Assembly (NCBI RefSeq): GCF_001514495.1 | Contig: NZ_BCNM01000009.1 | Coordinates: 186,001 to 250,000 of the forward strand | Direction of reading: 5' to 3' | Length of the DNA stretch: 64,000 nt | Source of the DNA: Paenibacillus pabuli NBRC 13638 | GTDB lineage: Bacteria > Bacillota > Bacilli > Paenibacillales > Paenibacillaceae | Part shown: positions 53,596 to 62,135 of the stretch, piece after piece | Numbering within the stretch: the first letter of the stretch is position 1 | Layout: every line of letters begins with the position of its first letter | Notes under the pieces: generated by a model | What the model was told of the DNA's origin: nothing | The model's database searches: none | What the model saw: the letters and a program-made list of their open reading frames with translations, nothing else | Program-made: the position numbers and the translations under genes

Positions 53596-53853
53596 ATGGC
53601 AAAATCAAAAAAACACACCCCTGCTCCCAAAGCAGCACAGGATAAACCCACCACATTGAAGGACCTGCTGAGCAGCGATGTGCTGGAGAAACTAAAAGCG
53701 CAGGCAGATGAAGCCAAGGCTGCAGAGGCTGCACGCAAAGAGCAGGAACGCCAGCAGGCGGATGAAGCTCGTAAAGCGGAACAGAAGCGAAAAGATAATG
53801 ATTTTGAGTACCTGTTGAACAACAGTTCAATGGACTGGAAAAAACATAAGTAA
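53596..53853 (+). CDS. YqkE-like (DUF3886) small protein
   Basis: An 85-residue, highly charged, helical protein. The signature parts are TTLKDLLSSDVLEKLKAQADE, a long EAKAAEAARKEQERQQ coiled-coil-prone segment and the ending NDFEYLLNNSSMDWKKHK. These match DUF3886, represented by B. subtilis YqkE. Function is unknown. ATG at 53596 is chosen because GAAAGGAG is 9 nt upstream; a longer frame begins at 53572. A terminator follows at 53898-53920. Confidence 0.85.
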   Translation: MAKSKKHTPAPKAAQDKPTTLKDLLSSDVLEKLKAQADEAKAAEAARKEQERQQADEARKAEQKRKDNDFEYLLNNSSMDWKKHK

Positions 53854-53897
53854 TAGCAAGCAAACCGATGATTCTATCATCCCGGTTGCAAAATGTA

Positions 53898-53920
53898 GGG
53901 CCGCCATGCGGTCCTTTTTT
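53898..53920 (+). terminator. Rho-independent terminator
   Basis: GGGCCGC-CAT-GCGGTCC (one wobble) is followed by T6. Confidence 0.85.
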
Positions 53921-54009
53921 ATATGGATTACATTGATTCACCTTGGCAGAGTCGGGTATGTAGAGATAGAGAGTAATACTGACAATTCATACGATTCGGA
54001 GGGATCAGG

Positions 54010-54804
54010 ATGACTGAACAACGTTTGCAAGGGAAAGTTGCGATTGTGACCGGGGGTGGATCAGGTATCGGTCAAGCTACTGCCATTCGTTTTGCTGAGC
54101 ATGGAGCCAAAGTATTTTTGCTGGACCGGACCCCGGAAAATGCAGAGAAGACCAAACAGACGATTGAGAACGCAGGCGGAGAAGCCCACGTCATTGAATG
54201 TGATGTATCGAAACCGGACAACGTACAGAAGGCCATCAATCAGGCAGCAGAGCAAGCCGGACAGCTCGATATCGTATTTGCCAATGCTGGCATCAACGGC
54301 ACGATGGCTCCGATCGAAACGATGGAACCGGAGGACTGGGACCAGACGATGGGCATCAATATGCGCGGCACGTTCGCAACCGTGAAGTACGCCATCCCCC
54401 ATTTGAAAGACAACGGAGGAAGCATTATTATTACTAGCTCCATTAACGGTAACCGTGTATTCTCTGGCATCGGCTTCTGTGCATACGCTTCCAGCAAAGC
54501 GGGGCAAACGGCTTTTACGAAGATGGCTGCATTGGAGCTGGCTCAATACAAAATTCGTGTCAACGCTGTCTGTCCGGGCGCCATTGATACTAACATTGAT
54601 GATAACACCTATCCTTCAGACGATCTGAAAGAAGTACAGATTCCTGTGGAGTTTCCGGAAGGTCATGAACATCCGCTCAAAGGTGAACCTGGAACATCGA
54701 AACAGGTAGCCAATCTGGTCCTGTTCCTCGCCTCCGACGAATCTTCCCATGTGACCGGTACCCGGATCTACGTGGACGGTGCGGAATCCTTGCTTCGTGG
54801 ATAA
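54010..54804 (+). CDS. SDR-family oxidoreductase
   Basis: A 264-residue classical short-chain dehydrogenase. The NAD(P) motif TGGGSGIG is at about 15-22, with LDRTPENAE after beta-2 (Asp39, favouring NAD+). NAG is in VFANAGING, the catalytic Ser in IIITSSINGN and the Tyr-x-x-x-Lys in YASSKAG. The C-terminus GTRIYVDGAESLL is typical. The substrate cannot be deduced. GGAGGG is 7 nt before the ATG. It is monocistronic, ending at the bidirectional hairpin 54841-54887. Confidence 0.92.
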   Translation: MTEQRLQGKVAIVTGGGSGIGQATAIRFAEHGAKVFLLDRTPENAEKTKQTIENAGGEAHVIECDVSKPDNVQKAINQAAEQAGQLDIVFANAGINGTMAPIETMEPEDWDQTMGINMRGTFATVKYAIPHLKDNGGSIIITSSINGNRVFSGIGFCAYASSKAGQTAFTKMAALELAQYKIRVNAVCPGAIDTNIDDNTYPSDDLKEVQIPVEFPEGHEHPLKGEPGTSKQVANLVLFLASDESSHVTGTRIYVDGAESLLRG

Positions 54805-54840
54805 CCATTCATATTCTGCTTACTGTGAGTTAACAGCTCA

Positions 54841-54887
54841 AAACATCCCGCAAACGGCCTGGATATTCAGACTGCTGCGGGATGTTT
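54841..54887. terminator. Bidirectional terminator
   Basis: The perfect 12-bp stem AAACATCCCGCA / TGCGGGATGTTT (54841-54852, 54876-54887) lies between the convergent SDR and YwaF-type genes. Confidence 0.85.
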
Positions 54888-54900
54888 GGTTTACCTGTAA

Positions 54901-55662
54901 CTAGAGTGCCGAACTCTTTCCTCTCTTCACGCGGGTATTCAGCCGCTCGGGAATGGCAAAGAGCAGCAAATACATCAGGGAAAATATGACGATGGCCAGC
55001 ACTTCTTCCCCAAGAATGTACAGAGGATATGGGCCCAACATGTCGAGTACAGAAGGCGTATCGGGTTTATGTCTGAGGAACATATAATTGGCGTCGAGCA
55101 GAACATCCATGGCGTATACGAACAGTGCAGCCATATTCACGAAAAGCATAGAACCCAATACCGATTTCCAGCTTGGACGCATCTGTTCCACCCAAGTCAT
55201 ATAGAGCAGCGCCAGAATAATAGAGGCGTGGGCAACAAAAAATTGGATAAAACGAAAATGCGGGTAAGCATAACCAAGATTAGGCGTTACAATCGCCATT
55301 AAGGCTCCTGCTATTCCTGCGAACAGCAATGCAGAATGAAGCCATCGACTGCGATTCAATAATAGCAGCGCCGATAACAGAAGAGACAGACTGCATAGTT
55401 CCAGTGGCAATGAAGTCTGAAGACTCCAGACGCCCCCATATACATACCAGAATTGAAGCACGCCCTCACAGCCGAACATGAAACAAGCCATCGTCATCCG
55501 AATGATCCGGCGTATGTTGGGTGACAATGAACGTAGCCCGTTCCGAAGCAGAAACATCAGTATAATCAGCGCAGCAGTCAGGCCGATCGCCCATAGGTGT
55601 GAAGTGGAAAACAGCATAAAAGGCTCTGCATCATATGGATCAAGCCACTGGGGAAATACCAT
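54901..55662 (-). CDS. YwaF/TIGR02206-type integral membrane protein
   Basis: A 253-residue protein with about seven membrane helices. Family features are an N-terminal FMLFSTSHLWAIG segment, WSLQTSLPLELCSLSLLLSALLLL, GIAGALMAIVTPNLGYAYPHF, AHASIILALLYM and the end GPYPLYILGEEVLAIVIF. No biochemical role is established. ATG at 55662 has AAGGAG 11 nt upstream; the ATG at 55683 overlaps that region. Its single-gene unit faces the SDR gene. Confidence 0.87.
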   Translation of the reverse strand: MVFPQWLDPYDAEPFMLFSTSHLWAIGLTAALIILMFLLRNGLRSLSPNIRRIIRMTMACFMFGCEGVLQFWYVYGGVWSLQTSLPLELCSLSLLLSALLLLNRSRWLHSALLFAGIAGALMAIVTPNLGYAYPHFRFIQFFVAHASIILALLYMTWVEQMRPSWKSVLGSMLFVNMAALFVYAMDVLLDANYMFLRHKPDTPSVLDMLGPYPLYILGEEVLAIVIFSLMYLLLFAIPERLNTRVKRGKSSAL

Positions 55663-55783
55663 GTGCTTCTTCACTCCTTCCATTCTCGCTGCACAGTATT
55701 TCTCTTTAATGTTAACTTTTTCATTTTGGCATTGAATGAATGAAGTGTCCAGATGGATTTCTAAAAAAGGATTGTTATTTAAA

Positions 55784-55801
55784 TATCTTTATGTTAAGAT
55801 A
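55784..55801 (+). promoter_or_regulatory. MhqR-like operator upstream of the dioxygenase
   Basis: TATCTT-N6-AAGATA has the ATCT-N8-AGAT core of the B. subtilis MhqR site. It is about 100 bp before the start of an MhqO-type gene, the type of gene MhqR controls. The mhqR gene itself is not in the window. Confidence 0.5.
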
Positions 55802-55898
55802 AATTTAACAACAAAACGCACTAAAAGTTAGTTACTTTATAAATTTAAATGATTTGAATGCTTCATTAACCCATACTACTTTACCAGGAGGAATTATT

Positions 55899-56873
55899 AT
55901 GCAAATCAAAGGACTTCACCATGTATCTGCACTGACTGCGCACGCCGCTGAGAACTATCGTTTCTATACCAACGTCATGGGGCTGCGACTGATCAAAAAA
56001 ACAGTTAACCAGGACGATGTTTCAGTCTACCACCTCTTCTATGGCGACGAAAAAGGCAATCCGGGCACTGAGCTCACCTTCTTTGAAATTCCGATGGCCG
56101 GACAGACGCGTGAAGGGGTGAACAGTATTTCGGCCACTTCCCTGCGAGTACCAAGTGATAAAGCTCTTACGTACTGGCAGCAGCGTTTTGATGAATTCGA
56201 TGTGCCTCATGGAGAAATCACTGAGCGCGGAGGGCGTGCCACGCTTTCGTTTAGCGATTTCGAAGGACAGCGCCTGATTCTTGTCTCCGATGAACACGAT
56301 GCAGGTGTTGCCGGAGGCAAACCGTGGGATCAAAGCCCCGTACCTGCTGAATATGGTATTGTAGGCCTGGGCCCGGTGCATCTTACCGTCAAAGATGCAT
56401 CCCTTACCACTCCAGTCCTCACAGAACTGCTCGGCTTCCGTCAAAAAGGGACGTATCCTGCTTTTGTCGCAGGTCAACCCGATGTACTCGTCTTCGAATC
56501 CGGTGAAGGTGGCAGCGGCTCCGAGGTTCATGTCGAAGAACGAAACGACCTTGCTCAGGAACGTCCTGGACGCGGCAGTGTACACCATGTCGCCTTCCGG
56601 GTGGATAATGAAGAAGAACTGAAACAGTGGGTGGAACGGGTTCATAACTTCCGATTCCCGAACTCCGGTTTCGTAGACCGTTTCTACTTCCGCTCTCTGT
56701 ACTTCCGTGAACCAAATGGTATCCTGTTCGAACTTGCAACCGACGGTCCCGGCTTCGATACGGATGAAGAAATGGCTCATCTTGGTGAATCCCTGGCGTT
56801 GCCTCCATTCCTTGAAGGTCGCCGGGCAGAGATCGAATCCAAATTGAAACCGCTGGACACCATGATTCGTTAA
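55899..56873 (+). CDS. Ring-cleaving dioxygenase, MhqA/MhqO type
   Basis: A 324-residue VOC-superfamily protein with two glyoxalase-like modules (about 4-150 and 155-290). The opening LHHVSALTAHAAENYRFYTNVMGLRL, the VNQDDVSVYHLFYGDEKGNPG block and RGSVHHVAFRV contain the metal-ligand His residues. The closing FYFRSLYFREPNGILFELATDGPGF supplies the Glu. In B. subtilis, MhqA/MhqO enzymes are induced by methylhydroquinone and catechol and are thought to cleave quinone adducts. AGGAGG is 8 nt before the ATG. An MhqR-like operator precedes it. Confidence 0.88.
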   Translation: MQIKGLHHVSALTAHAAENYRFYTNVMGLRLIKKTVNQDDVSVYHLFYGDEKGNPGTELTFFEIPMAGQTREGVNSISATSLRVPSDKALTYWQQRFDEFDVPHGEITERGGRATLSFSDFEGQRLILVSDEHDAGVAGGKPWDQSPVPAEYGIVGLGPVHLTVKDASLTTPVLTELLGFRQKGTYPAFVAGQPDVLVFESGEGGSGSEVHVEERNDLAQERPGRGSVHHVAFRVDNEEELKQWVERVHNFRFPNSGFVDRFYFRSLYFREPNGILFELATDGPGFDTDEEMAHLGESLALPPFLEGRRAEIESKLKPLDTMIR

Positions 56874-56894
56874 TTACAGCCACTAAGGCATAAT

Positions 56895-56963
56895 AAAAAA
56901 CGATTATCGCTGGCATCACCCAAGGTTAAACCCGGCTGGTGTTCTGGCGAGAATCGTTTTTTT
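56895..56963. terminator. Long imperfect hairpin terminator between convergent genes
   Basis: AAAAAACGATT and AATCGTTTTTT enclose further pairing of CGCTGGCATCACC with GGTGTTCTGGCG. It serves the dioxygenase gene and the convergent stalk-domain gene. Confidence 0.8.
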
Positions 56964-56982
56964 CCTTAGACCCATCTATTTC

Positions 56983-57693
56983 TTACTTGATTAAATAAGA
57001 GGTAGTCAATGGAACAAACAAAGAAGAACCCGGGTCCTCATCCACAATTTCGATAAAGATGAAATCCGTATCCTTTACATCAATATCTACACCAATCAAG
57101 CCGCTTTCTGGGGCAACAGTGAATGTTTTTAGCGTTGTATTGTTATGATCTATAACTTTGATCTCCTGGGACCCTGCAATCGTTGCAAGTTCAAGATGTA
57201 GTTTGGAATATTTTTTCTGCGTCATGATCTGAAAGCTGTTCCCTAGCTTGGCTGAGTCCGTATGCAAATAAACATCTTTGTAATCCTTGCCTTTGTATGA
57301 TGTTTCTCCCGGATCTTTGGTGTGCCAATCAGATGTGCCGAGCACGGCTGCTCCAAGTGAACTGAGCGTCTGTTTATTCGTTTCGGATGGTGGTGCAGAT
57401 TCATTACTGCCGCCAATGTTAACGGAGGAGGTTACACTGTCATAGGTAATATCCGTACCCATCAGTTCACCCACCGCACGCACCGGCAAATAGGTCGTTC
57501 CATTGTACGTAATCGGCAGGACGGTCTTTCCATTGGCGTCTTTGGCTGTGACGGTTGTTCCATTCATTTTCAAAGATATCTTGCTGTTCAAATATGCTTT
57601 GATCGGCTCCAGACCTGTTGCTGCCAATGCCCCGGTACCGATCCCTAACGTAAGCGTTCCTACCATTAATCCAAGTACCATTTTCTTCTTCAT
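56983..57693 (-). CDS. Secreted stalk-domain (copper amine oxidase N-type) protein
   Basis: A 236-residue exported protein. The signal peptide ends near 24 (GTGALA). A stalk domain typical of Paenibacillus exported proteins (about 30-95; ISLKMNGTTVTAKDANGKTVLPITYNGTTYLPVRAVGELMG) follows. The C-terminal beta-sandwich (about 105-236, YKDVYLHTDSAKLGNSFQI, KVIDHNNTTLKTFTV) resembles NPCBM-like carbohydrate-binding folds. No catalytic residues are seen. GGAGGG is 7 nt before the ATG. It is monocistronic. Confidence 0.82.
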   Translation of the reverse strand: MKKKMVLGLMVGTLTLGIGTGALAATGLEPIKAYLNSKISLKMNGTTVTAKDANGKTVLPITYNGTTYLPVRAVGELMGTDITYDSVTSSVNIGGSNESAPPSETNKQTLSSLGAAVLGTSDWHTKDPGETSYKGKDYKDVYLHTDSAKLGNSFQIMTQKKYSKLHLELATIAGSQEIKVIDHNNTTLKTFTVAPESGLIGVDIDVKDTDFIFIEIVDEDPGSSLFVPLTTSYLIK

Positions 57694-57941
57694 TAAGTAG
57701 CCCTCCTGAAGGTATAAAATGAGTTGCTTACTTTATACATTTAAACCACTAAAGGATTAATGTCAATCATTTCATGGTAAAATCTGTATTTCTTTTTTTT
57801 GTATTCGGACAGCACAAAGCGAGGCTAAATGTTCATCATTTTTTTCAGCCTCACTCGTTTTCCTGCATCATTTAAGACAGCAGGAATATATTTTTTTGTC
57901 ATAAACGTCGGAATTATCCTTGTTCTGCTCTATCCTCAGCT

Positions 57942-58787
57942 TCAATCAAAGGATTCATAGTACTCCTCTTCATATTCTTCTGTGCTGTACTTCAAATCTG
58001 AAGCCTTCCATTCGCCATCTTTATACTCATAGGCAAACGTCAGATCACCGTCATATAAACCTGTTCCATATGCACCCGCTGCCGATACCACCAATTTTCC
58101 ATTCTCTACACTGTAATAAGTAACCCCACCAAATTTCAGCTCTTCGTTATATAAGCCCCCGCTTGTGTCTCCATCGATCCGGGAAGGGTCTGATCTTACT
58201 CCGTCAACCGTAACATCAACATCAATTTGGTCCGGGGCCACACGGACTTTCGATTTCACATGCTGCTTCACAATCTCATCCAGTGATTGCATCTTCATCT
58301 CTTCCAATGTATCTGGATCGATAATATGCGCCTCGCCCAGATATATGCCTGTTCCATGACCGGCTGTAAACAACACAACAATCTCCTTCTTGCCATCTCC
58401 GTTCAGATCGAGCTCGTGCACTTCGGGTTTGTAAGTTCCACCTTCACCCTGCCATTCGGCGAATTCCCGGGTCTTTCCGCTTACTTCCAGAGTCATTCCG
58501 TTATATAGATAGCCTGAACCTTCAACTTTCATGGGGTATAATCTTACATTTTCATTCTCTGGAGCAGCCGATACGTACTCCTCCTTGATGGGAGTTGTTT
58601 CTTTCGTAGTAAACGTTGTTTCATTCATTGTTTCTATATTGGAAGCCGAGACCGCTGCGGTCTGGCTGGATTGATCATCTATGTTAAGCTGTTTTTGCGA
58701 TTCATTCATGGTTCTGGCAGCTGAGGTTATACTAATCGTAGCTACCGCCAAAATAATCATCAGCAGGATACCTGTCCAAGTTTTCAA
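57942..58787 (-). CDS. Exported protein with EF-hand-like repeat segment, unknown function
   Basis: A 281-residue protein with an N-terminal signal or anchor (about 5-24) and a Ser/Thr-rich stretch to residue 70. The C-terminal domain contains VHELDLNGDGKKEIVVLFTAGHGTGIYLGEA, an FG-GAP/VCBS-like calcium loop, and a closing FAYEYKDGEWKASDLKYS. The end is very acidic (EEYEEEYYESFD). TTG at 58787 is 9 nt after AAGGAG. I cannot assign a role; the AGHGTGIY segment with the DxNGDG loop resembles secreted proteins of bacilli of unknown function. Confidence 0.7.
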   Translation of the reverse strand: MKTWTGILLMIILAVATISITSAARTMNESQKQLNIDDQSSQTAAVSASNIETMNETTFTTKETTPIKEEYVSAAPENENVRLYPMKVEGSGYLYNGMTLEVSGKTREFAEWQGEGGTYKPEVHELDLNGDGKKEIVVLFTAGHGTGIYLGEAHIIDPDTLEEMKMQSLDEIVKQHVKSKVRVAPDQIDVDVTVDGVRSDPSRIDGDTSGGLYNEELKFGGVTYYSVENGKLVVSAAGAYGTGLYDGDLTFAYEYKDGEWKASDLKYSTEEYEEEYYESFD

Positions 58788-58934
58788 TATACTGGGCTCC
58801 TTATCTGTTGTGTAATACTACCTATTATATCTTCATTTATCGCCCACGCGTTGCGAATTTGTTAATGTTTCATAAAAAAATCTTTACATATTTCACTTTT
58901 TGCGAAAGAACGTTCGGGTTTAACCATAATAAGC

Positions 58935-58977
58935 AAAAAAAACACTCCGGAAACAGCCTAAGGCTGCATCCGAAATG
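58935..58977 (-). terminator. Terminator overlapping the chemoreceptor 3' end
   Basis: On the minus strand the stem spans 58977-58943 (CAGCC-TTA-GGCTG core plus CGGA/TCCG and outer wobble pairs) and is followed by T8. The stop codon of the upstream gene is inside it. Confidence 0.85.
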
Positions 58978-60235
58978 CTTTCGTTTTGTCCATTAATCGA
59001 TCAGTTAACTGTCTCAGCTCTTCAGCCGAAGACGATATTTCCTGCATGATTGCCGTCTCCTCATGCGCGGCATCCATAATCCGTCTCGCTTCATCCGAGA
59101 ACGATCCGGCTTCTCCCTGAATCTTTTTCACATGACCGTGTGTCTGTTCGACGCGGCCCGTCTGTTCCGCAATCTTGGACCCGATATCATGTGCGCCTTT
59201 CATGAACACTTCCACGGTCCCCGTTAGCTCTTGCAATGTCTGATCGACAGAGATCGTACGCTCGGATTCGTTAATAACCAGACCATGCTGTTCATGAATC
59301 AGTTGAGCTGTGTCCTTAATTCGTTGCTGTACCCGGCTGATCAGTTCATTAATCCGGTGCACCGATTGTTTGCTCTCATCTGCCAGCTTCCGGATCTGTT
59401 GCGCCACCACAGCAAAACCTGAACCCTCTTCTCCCGCTCGAGCGGCCTCAATGGAAGCATTTAGGGCAAGCAGCCCTGTTTCCTCAGCGATATCTTTGAC
59501 GGACTGGGTAATGACTTCAATATCGGAGGCTTCCTTCTCGAGCAGCAGCATAATGTCGCGGGAACGATTGTGGGACTCTGCAAGCTCGTCCATTCCTTTC
59601 ATTAAAGAAGAAAAGGTCTGCTTCGTGTGATCTACCGATCGCTCCATCTGGCCGGACATTTCTGTCATGCCGATCGACTGACTGTGCATACGCTGAAAAT
59701 CATTCAACATCTCCCCTGCTGTAATCAGTGATTGCTCGGAGGTTACCTTCTGTTCTTCTACACCCACTGCGATATGATCCACGGCATCCGACATCATCTC
59801 GATCTGTTCTGCTGCCTGGGTAATGGCTTCACTAAGTGACTGGGCATTCTGTGAGGTGGTTCGTGTGCTATCCGAGATATCGTTCACGATACTTCTCAGA
59901 TTGGAAACCATTACGCGAAAAGCTTCATACAATACAGTAAGTTCATCTTCTGTACGCCGCTGCGGAATCTCGACCGTCAAGTCTCCCGATGAGACTTGCT
60001 GTGCGGCACGGGACAGATTCACAATAGGACGAGTCAGCCAGCGTGAAGCAAACCAGCCCAAAATTCCGTTCCAGCAGACACCCATGACCAGAACGATGGA
60101 GACAAACAACCAGCTCGGCATGGAGAACGAGAGCCAATCTTGGAGAAAAAATATAAAAAAGCCGCTAGTTCCGTACGTAATAAGTGATATTAGTACCAAA
60201 CCTGCGACGGTTTTTGCGCCTAAAGTCCATTTCAT
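58958..60235 (-). CDS. Methyl-accepting chemotaxis-type protein without extracellular sensor
   Basis: A 425-residue receptor. Two closely spaced membrane helices (about 8-30 and 38-62) leave almost no external loop. A HAMP domain (60-115) and the signalling coiled coil follow, with the hairpin tip [40 protein letters not shown]. Input must come from the membrane, the cytosol or a partner protein. ATG at 60235 is 7 nt after GAGG; GTG at 60241 overlaps it. It is divergent from aspA, and a CRP/FNR-like site lies about 55 bp upstream of this start. Confidence 0.92.
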   Translation of the reverse strand: MKWTLGAKTVAGLVLISLITYGTSGFFIFFLQDWLSFSMPSWLFVSIVLVMGVCWNGILGWFASRWLTRPIVNLSRAAQQVSSGDLTVEIPQRRTEDELTVLYEAFRVMVSNLRSIVNDISDSTRTTSQNAQSLSEAITQAAEQIEMMSDAVDHIAVGVEEQKVTSEQSLITAGEMLNDFQRMHSQSIGMTEMSGQMERSVDHTKQTFSSLMKGMDELAESHNRSRDIMLLLEKEASDIEVITQSVKDIAEETGLLALNASIEAARAGEEGSGFAVVAQQIRKLADESKQSVHRINELISRVQQRIKDTAQLIHEQHGLVINESERTISVDQTLQELTGTVEVFMKGAHDIGSKIAEQTGRVEQTHGHVKKIQGEAGSFSDEARRIMDAAHEETAIMQEISSSAEELRQLTDRLMDKTKAFRMQP

Positions 60236-60289
60236 ATGCACACCTCATAGTCCTTTTTTCCTATTTTACCAGCAAATAACCAAATAACA

Positions 60290-60305
60290 TGTGACTTAGA
60301 TCACT
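60290..60305. promoter_or_regulatory. CRP/FNR-type binding site
   Basis: TGTGACTTAGATCACT fits TGTGA-N6-TCACA except for the last base. In bacilli this is the Fnr consensus, so oxygen-linked control of aspA or the chemoreceptor is possible. Confidence 0.5.
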
Positions 60306-60469
60306 GAAAACGACAAATTGATGGCTGTCCAGATGTCCATGCATGACTTCATTCAAGTGGAGCATAATGGATAAGACAGATTTTTACGAGTTAGGCTGAA
60401 TGACCCTTTAGCCAAGGTGATATCCTTAATTTAAATTATTTATCGGCAATTCGGGTGAAATGATTTAGG

Positions 60470-60486
60470 TTGGCATCCATTTTGCT
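60470..60486 (+). promoter_or_regulatory. Sigma-54 (-24/-12) promoter of aspA
   Basis: TTGGCATCCATTTTGCT carries GG (60472-60473) and GC (60484-60485) exactly 10 nt apart and fits YTGGCAY-N5-TTGCW. It lies 74 bp before the aspA start, and rpoN is the next gene but in the opposite orientation. It needs an enhancer-binding activator encoded elsewhere. Confidence 0.65.
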
Positions 60487-60559
60487 TAAATGATATACTG
60501 AGTGCGCTTCGGCATTGCCGGAGCTGACCTATTTTTGGATGCCACTGGAGGCGAACGAA

Positions 60560-61993
60560 ATGTCTACAATGTCCACAAGGACGGAGAAAGATTTTATTGG
60601 AGAAAAAGAAATTCCTGAGTATGCCTATTATGGAATACAGACGGTACGGGCTGTGGAAAACTTCCCGATTACCGGCGTTCCGGTGCACCGGGAGCTGATT
60701 ACAGCTCTTGCTGCGGTGAAGAAGGCTGCAGCAATTACAAATATGGAGCTGAAAATGCTGCCGCGCAAAATCGGCGATGTCATTGTCATGGCTGCTGAAG
60801 AAATGATGAAAGGCCATCATCTGGATCATTTTATTGTAGATTCCATTCAGGGCGGTGCTGGCACTTCCATGAATATGAATATGAACGAAATTCTCGCGAA
60901 TCGCGGGTTGGAACTGCTGTTGCAGAACAAGGGAGATTACTTCCACTGCAATCCCAATAACCATGTGAACATGTCCCAATCCACCAATGACGTGATCCCA
61001 ACCGCGCTGCGCATCGCGGCTTATCGGTTGTCCGAAACGCTGCTGGATACGATGAAGCGTCTACAGGCGGCCTTCCACAAAAAGGAACAGGAATTCGATG
61101 ATGTAGTTAAGGTAGGCCGGACCCACCTTCAGGATGCCGTACCTATTCGGCTCGGACAAGAATTCGGTGCCTATGCACGCGTAATTGGACGGGATATAGA
61201 GCGTCTCGAATTCGCGAATCGCCGTCTGCTCACCATTAACCTGGGAGCGACGGCTGTGGGTACAGGCCTTAACGCCAAACCGGAGTACATCGTCAAGGTT
61301 ACAGAGCATCTGTCCGATGTGACAGGATTGAATCTGCATACGGCTGAAGACCTCGTGGATGCCACGCAGAATACAGATGCATACCTGGAATTGTCAGCTG
61401 CACTGAAAGTATGTGCGGTCAGCCTGTCCAAGATCTGTAACGATATTCGGATGATGGCTTCCGGCCCACGTGCGGGATTTAACGAACTGCGCCTGCCGCC
61501 TCGTCAGCCCGGTTCCTCCATTATGCCGGGTAAAGTCAATCCGGTTATGGCTGAGGTTATCAATCAGGTATCCTTCCAGGTGATGGGGAACGACCATACG
61601 ATCTGCATGGCCTGTGAAGCGGGTCAATTCGAGCTGAACGTTATGGGCCCGGTTATCGCGTTCAACTTGCTGCAATCGCTGAAAATTATGAATAACGGCA
61701 TCGATGTATTCACCCGTTATGCTGTGGAAGAGATGGAAGCGAACCGTGAACGCTGCGAGCTGATCATGAAACAGAGCTTCAGCGTAATTACAGCGCTTAA
61801 CCCGCATCTTGGCTATGATGTAGCAGCTTCCATCGTGAAAGAAGCATTGAAAACCGGACTTACGCTGCGGGAAATTATTCTGGAACGAGGGCTGCTGACA
61901 CCGATCGAGTTGGAAGAAATTTTGCATCCGGAGCAAATGACAACTCCAGGGATTGCCGGTGAGCACTTCCTGCGTAATATGGAACGATTGTAA
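60560..61993 (+). CDS. aspA: Aspartate ammonia-lyase (aspartase)
   Basis: A 477-residue cytosolic homotetrameric lyase that converts L-aspartate to fumarate and ammonia. Family marks are EKEIPEYAYYGIQTVRAVENFPITG, the TSMNMNMNEILANR loop, MSQSTNDVIPTALRIA, GRTHLQDAVPIRLGQEF and the signature GSSIMPGKVNPVMAEV with the active-site Ser. ATG at 60560 has GGAGG 7 nt upstream; the longer frame from 60515 overlaps the promoter. A -24/-12 promoter precedes it. Fumarase is a relative, but the TSMNMNMNE form favours aspartase. Confidence 0.94.
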   Translation: MSTMSTRTEKDFIGEKEIPEYAYYGIQTVRAVENFPITGVPVHRELITALAAVKKAAAITNMELKMLPRKIGDVIVMAAEEMMKGHHLDHFIVDSIQGGAGTSMNMNMNEILANRGLELLLQNKGDYFHCNPNNHVNMSQSTNDVIPTALRIAAYRLSETLLDTMKRLQAAFHKKEQEFDDVVKVGRTHLQDAVPIRLGQEFGAYARVIGRDIERLEFANRRLLTINLGATAVGTGLNAKPEYIVKVTEHLSDVTGLNLHTAEDLVDATQNTDAYLELSAALKVCAVSLSKICNDIRMMASGPRAGFNELRLPPRQPGSSIMPGKVNPVMAEVINQVSFQVMGNDHTICMACEAGQFELNVMGPVIAFNLLQSLKIMNNGIDVFTRYAVEEMEANRERCELIMKQSFSVITALNPHLGYDVAASIVKEALKTGLTLREIILERGLLTPIELEEILHPEQMTTPGIAGEHFLRNMERL

Positions 61994-62059
61994 GCTGTTA
62001 AAGTTCATCTTCTTCAGGTTATTTCTTTCCTATCCGTTATAGTCTATATCGGATCGAAC

Positions 62060-62095
62060 AACCCCCGCAGACCGTTACCACGGCTTGCGGGGGTT
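62060..62095. terminator. Bidirectional terminator
   Basis: AACCCCCGCA / TGCGGGGGTT (62060-62069, 62086-62095) lies between convergent aspA and rpoN. Confidence 0.85.
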
Positions 62096-62135
62096 ACTTG
62101 TTTAGGATATATAATTAATGGAGGCAGAAGCTCAT

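Larger units (their letters stand above)
60236..60559. other. Divergent regulatory region between chemoreceptor and aspA
   Basis: The 324 bases hold no gene. They contain a CRP/FNR-type dyad (60290-60305), a -24/-12 sigma-54 promoter for aspA (60470-60486) and space for enhancer sites between. No clear long enhancer palindrome was found. Confidence 0.6.
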
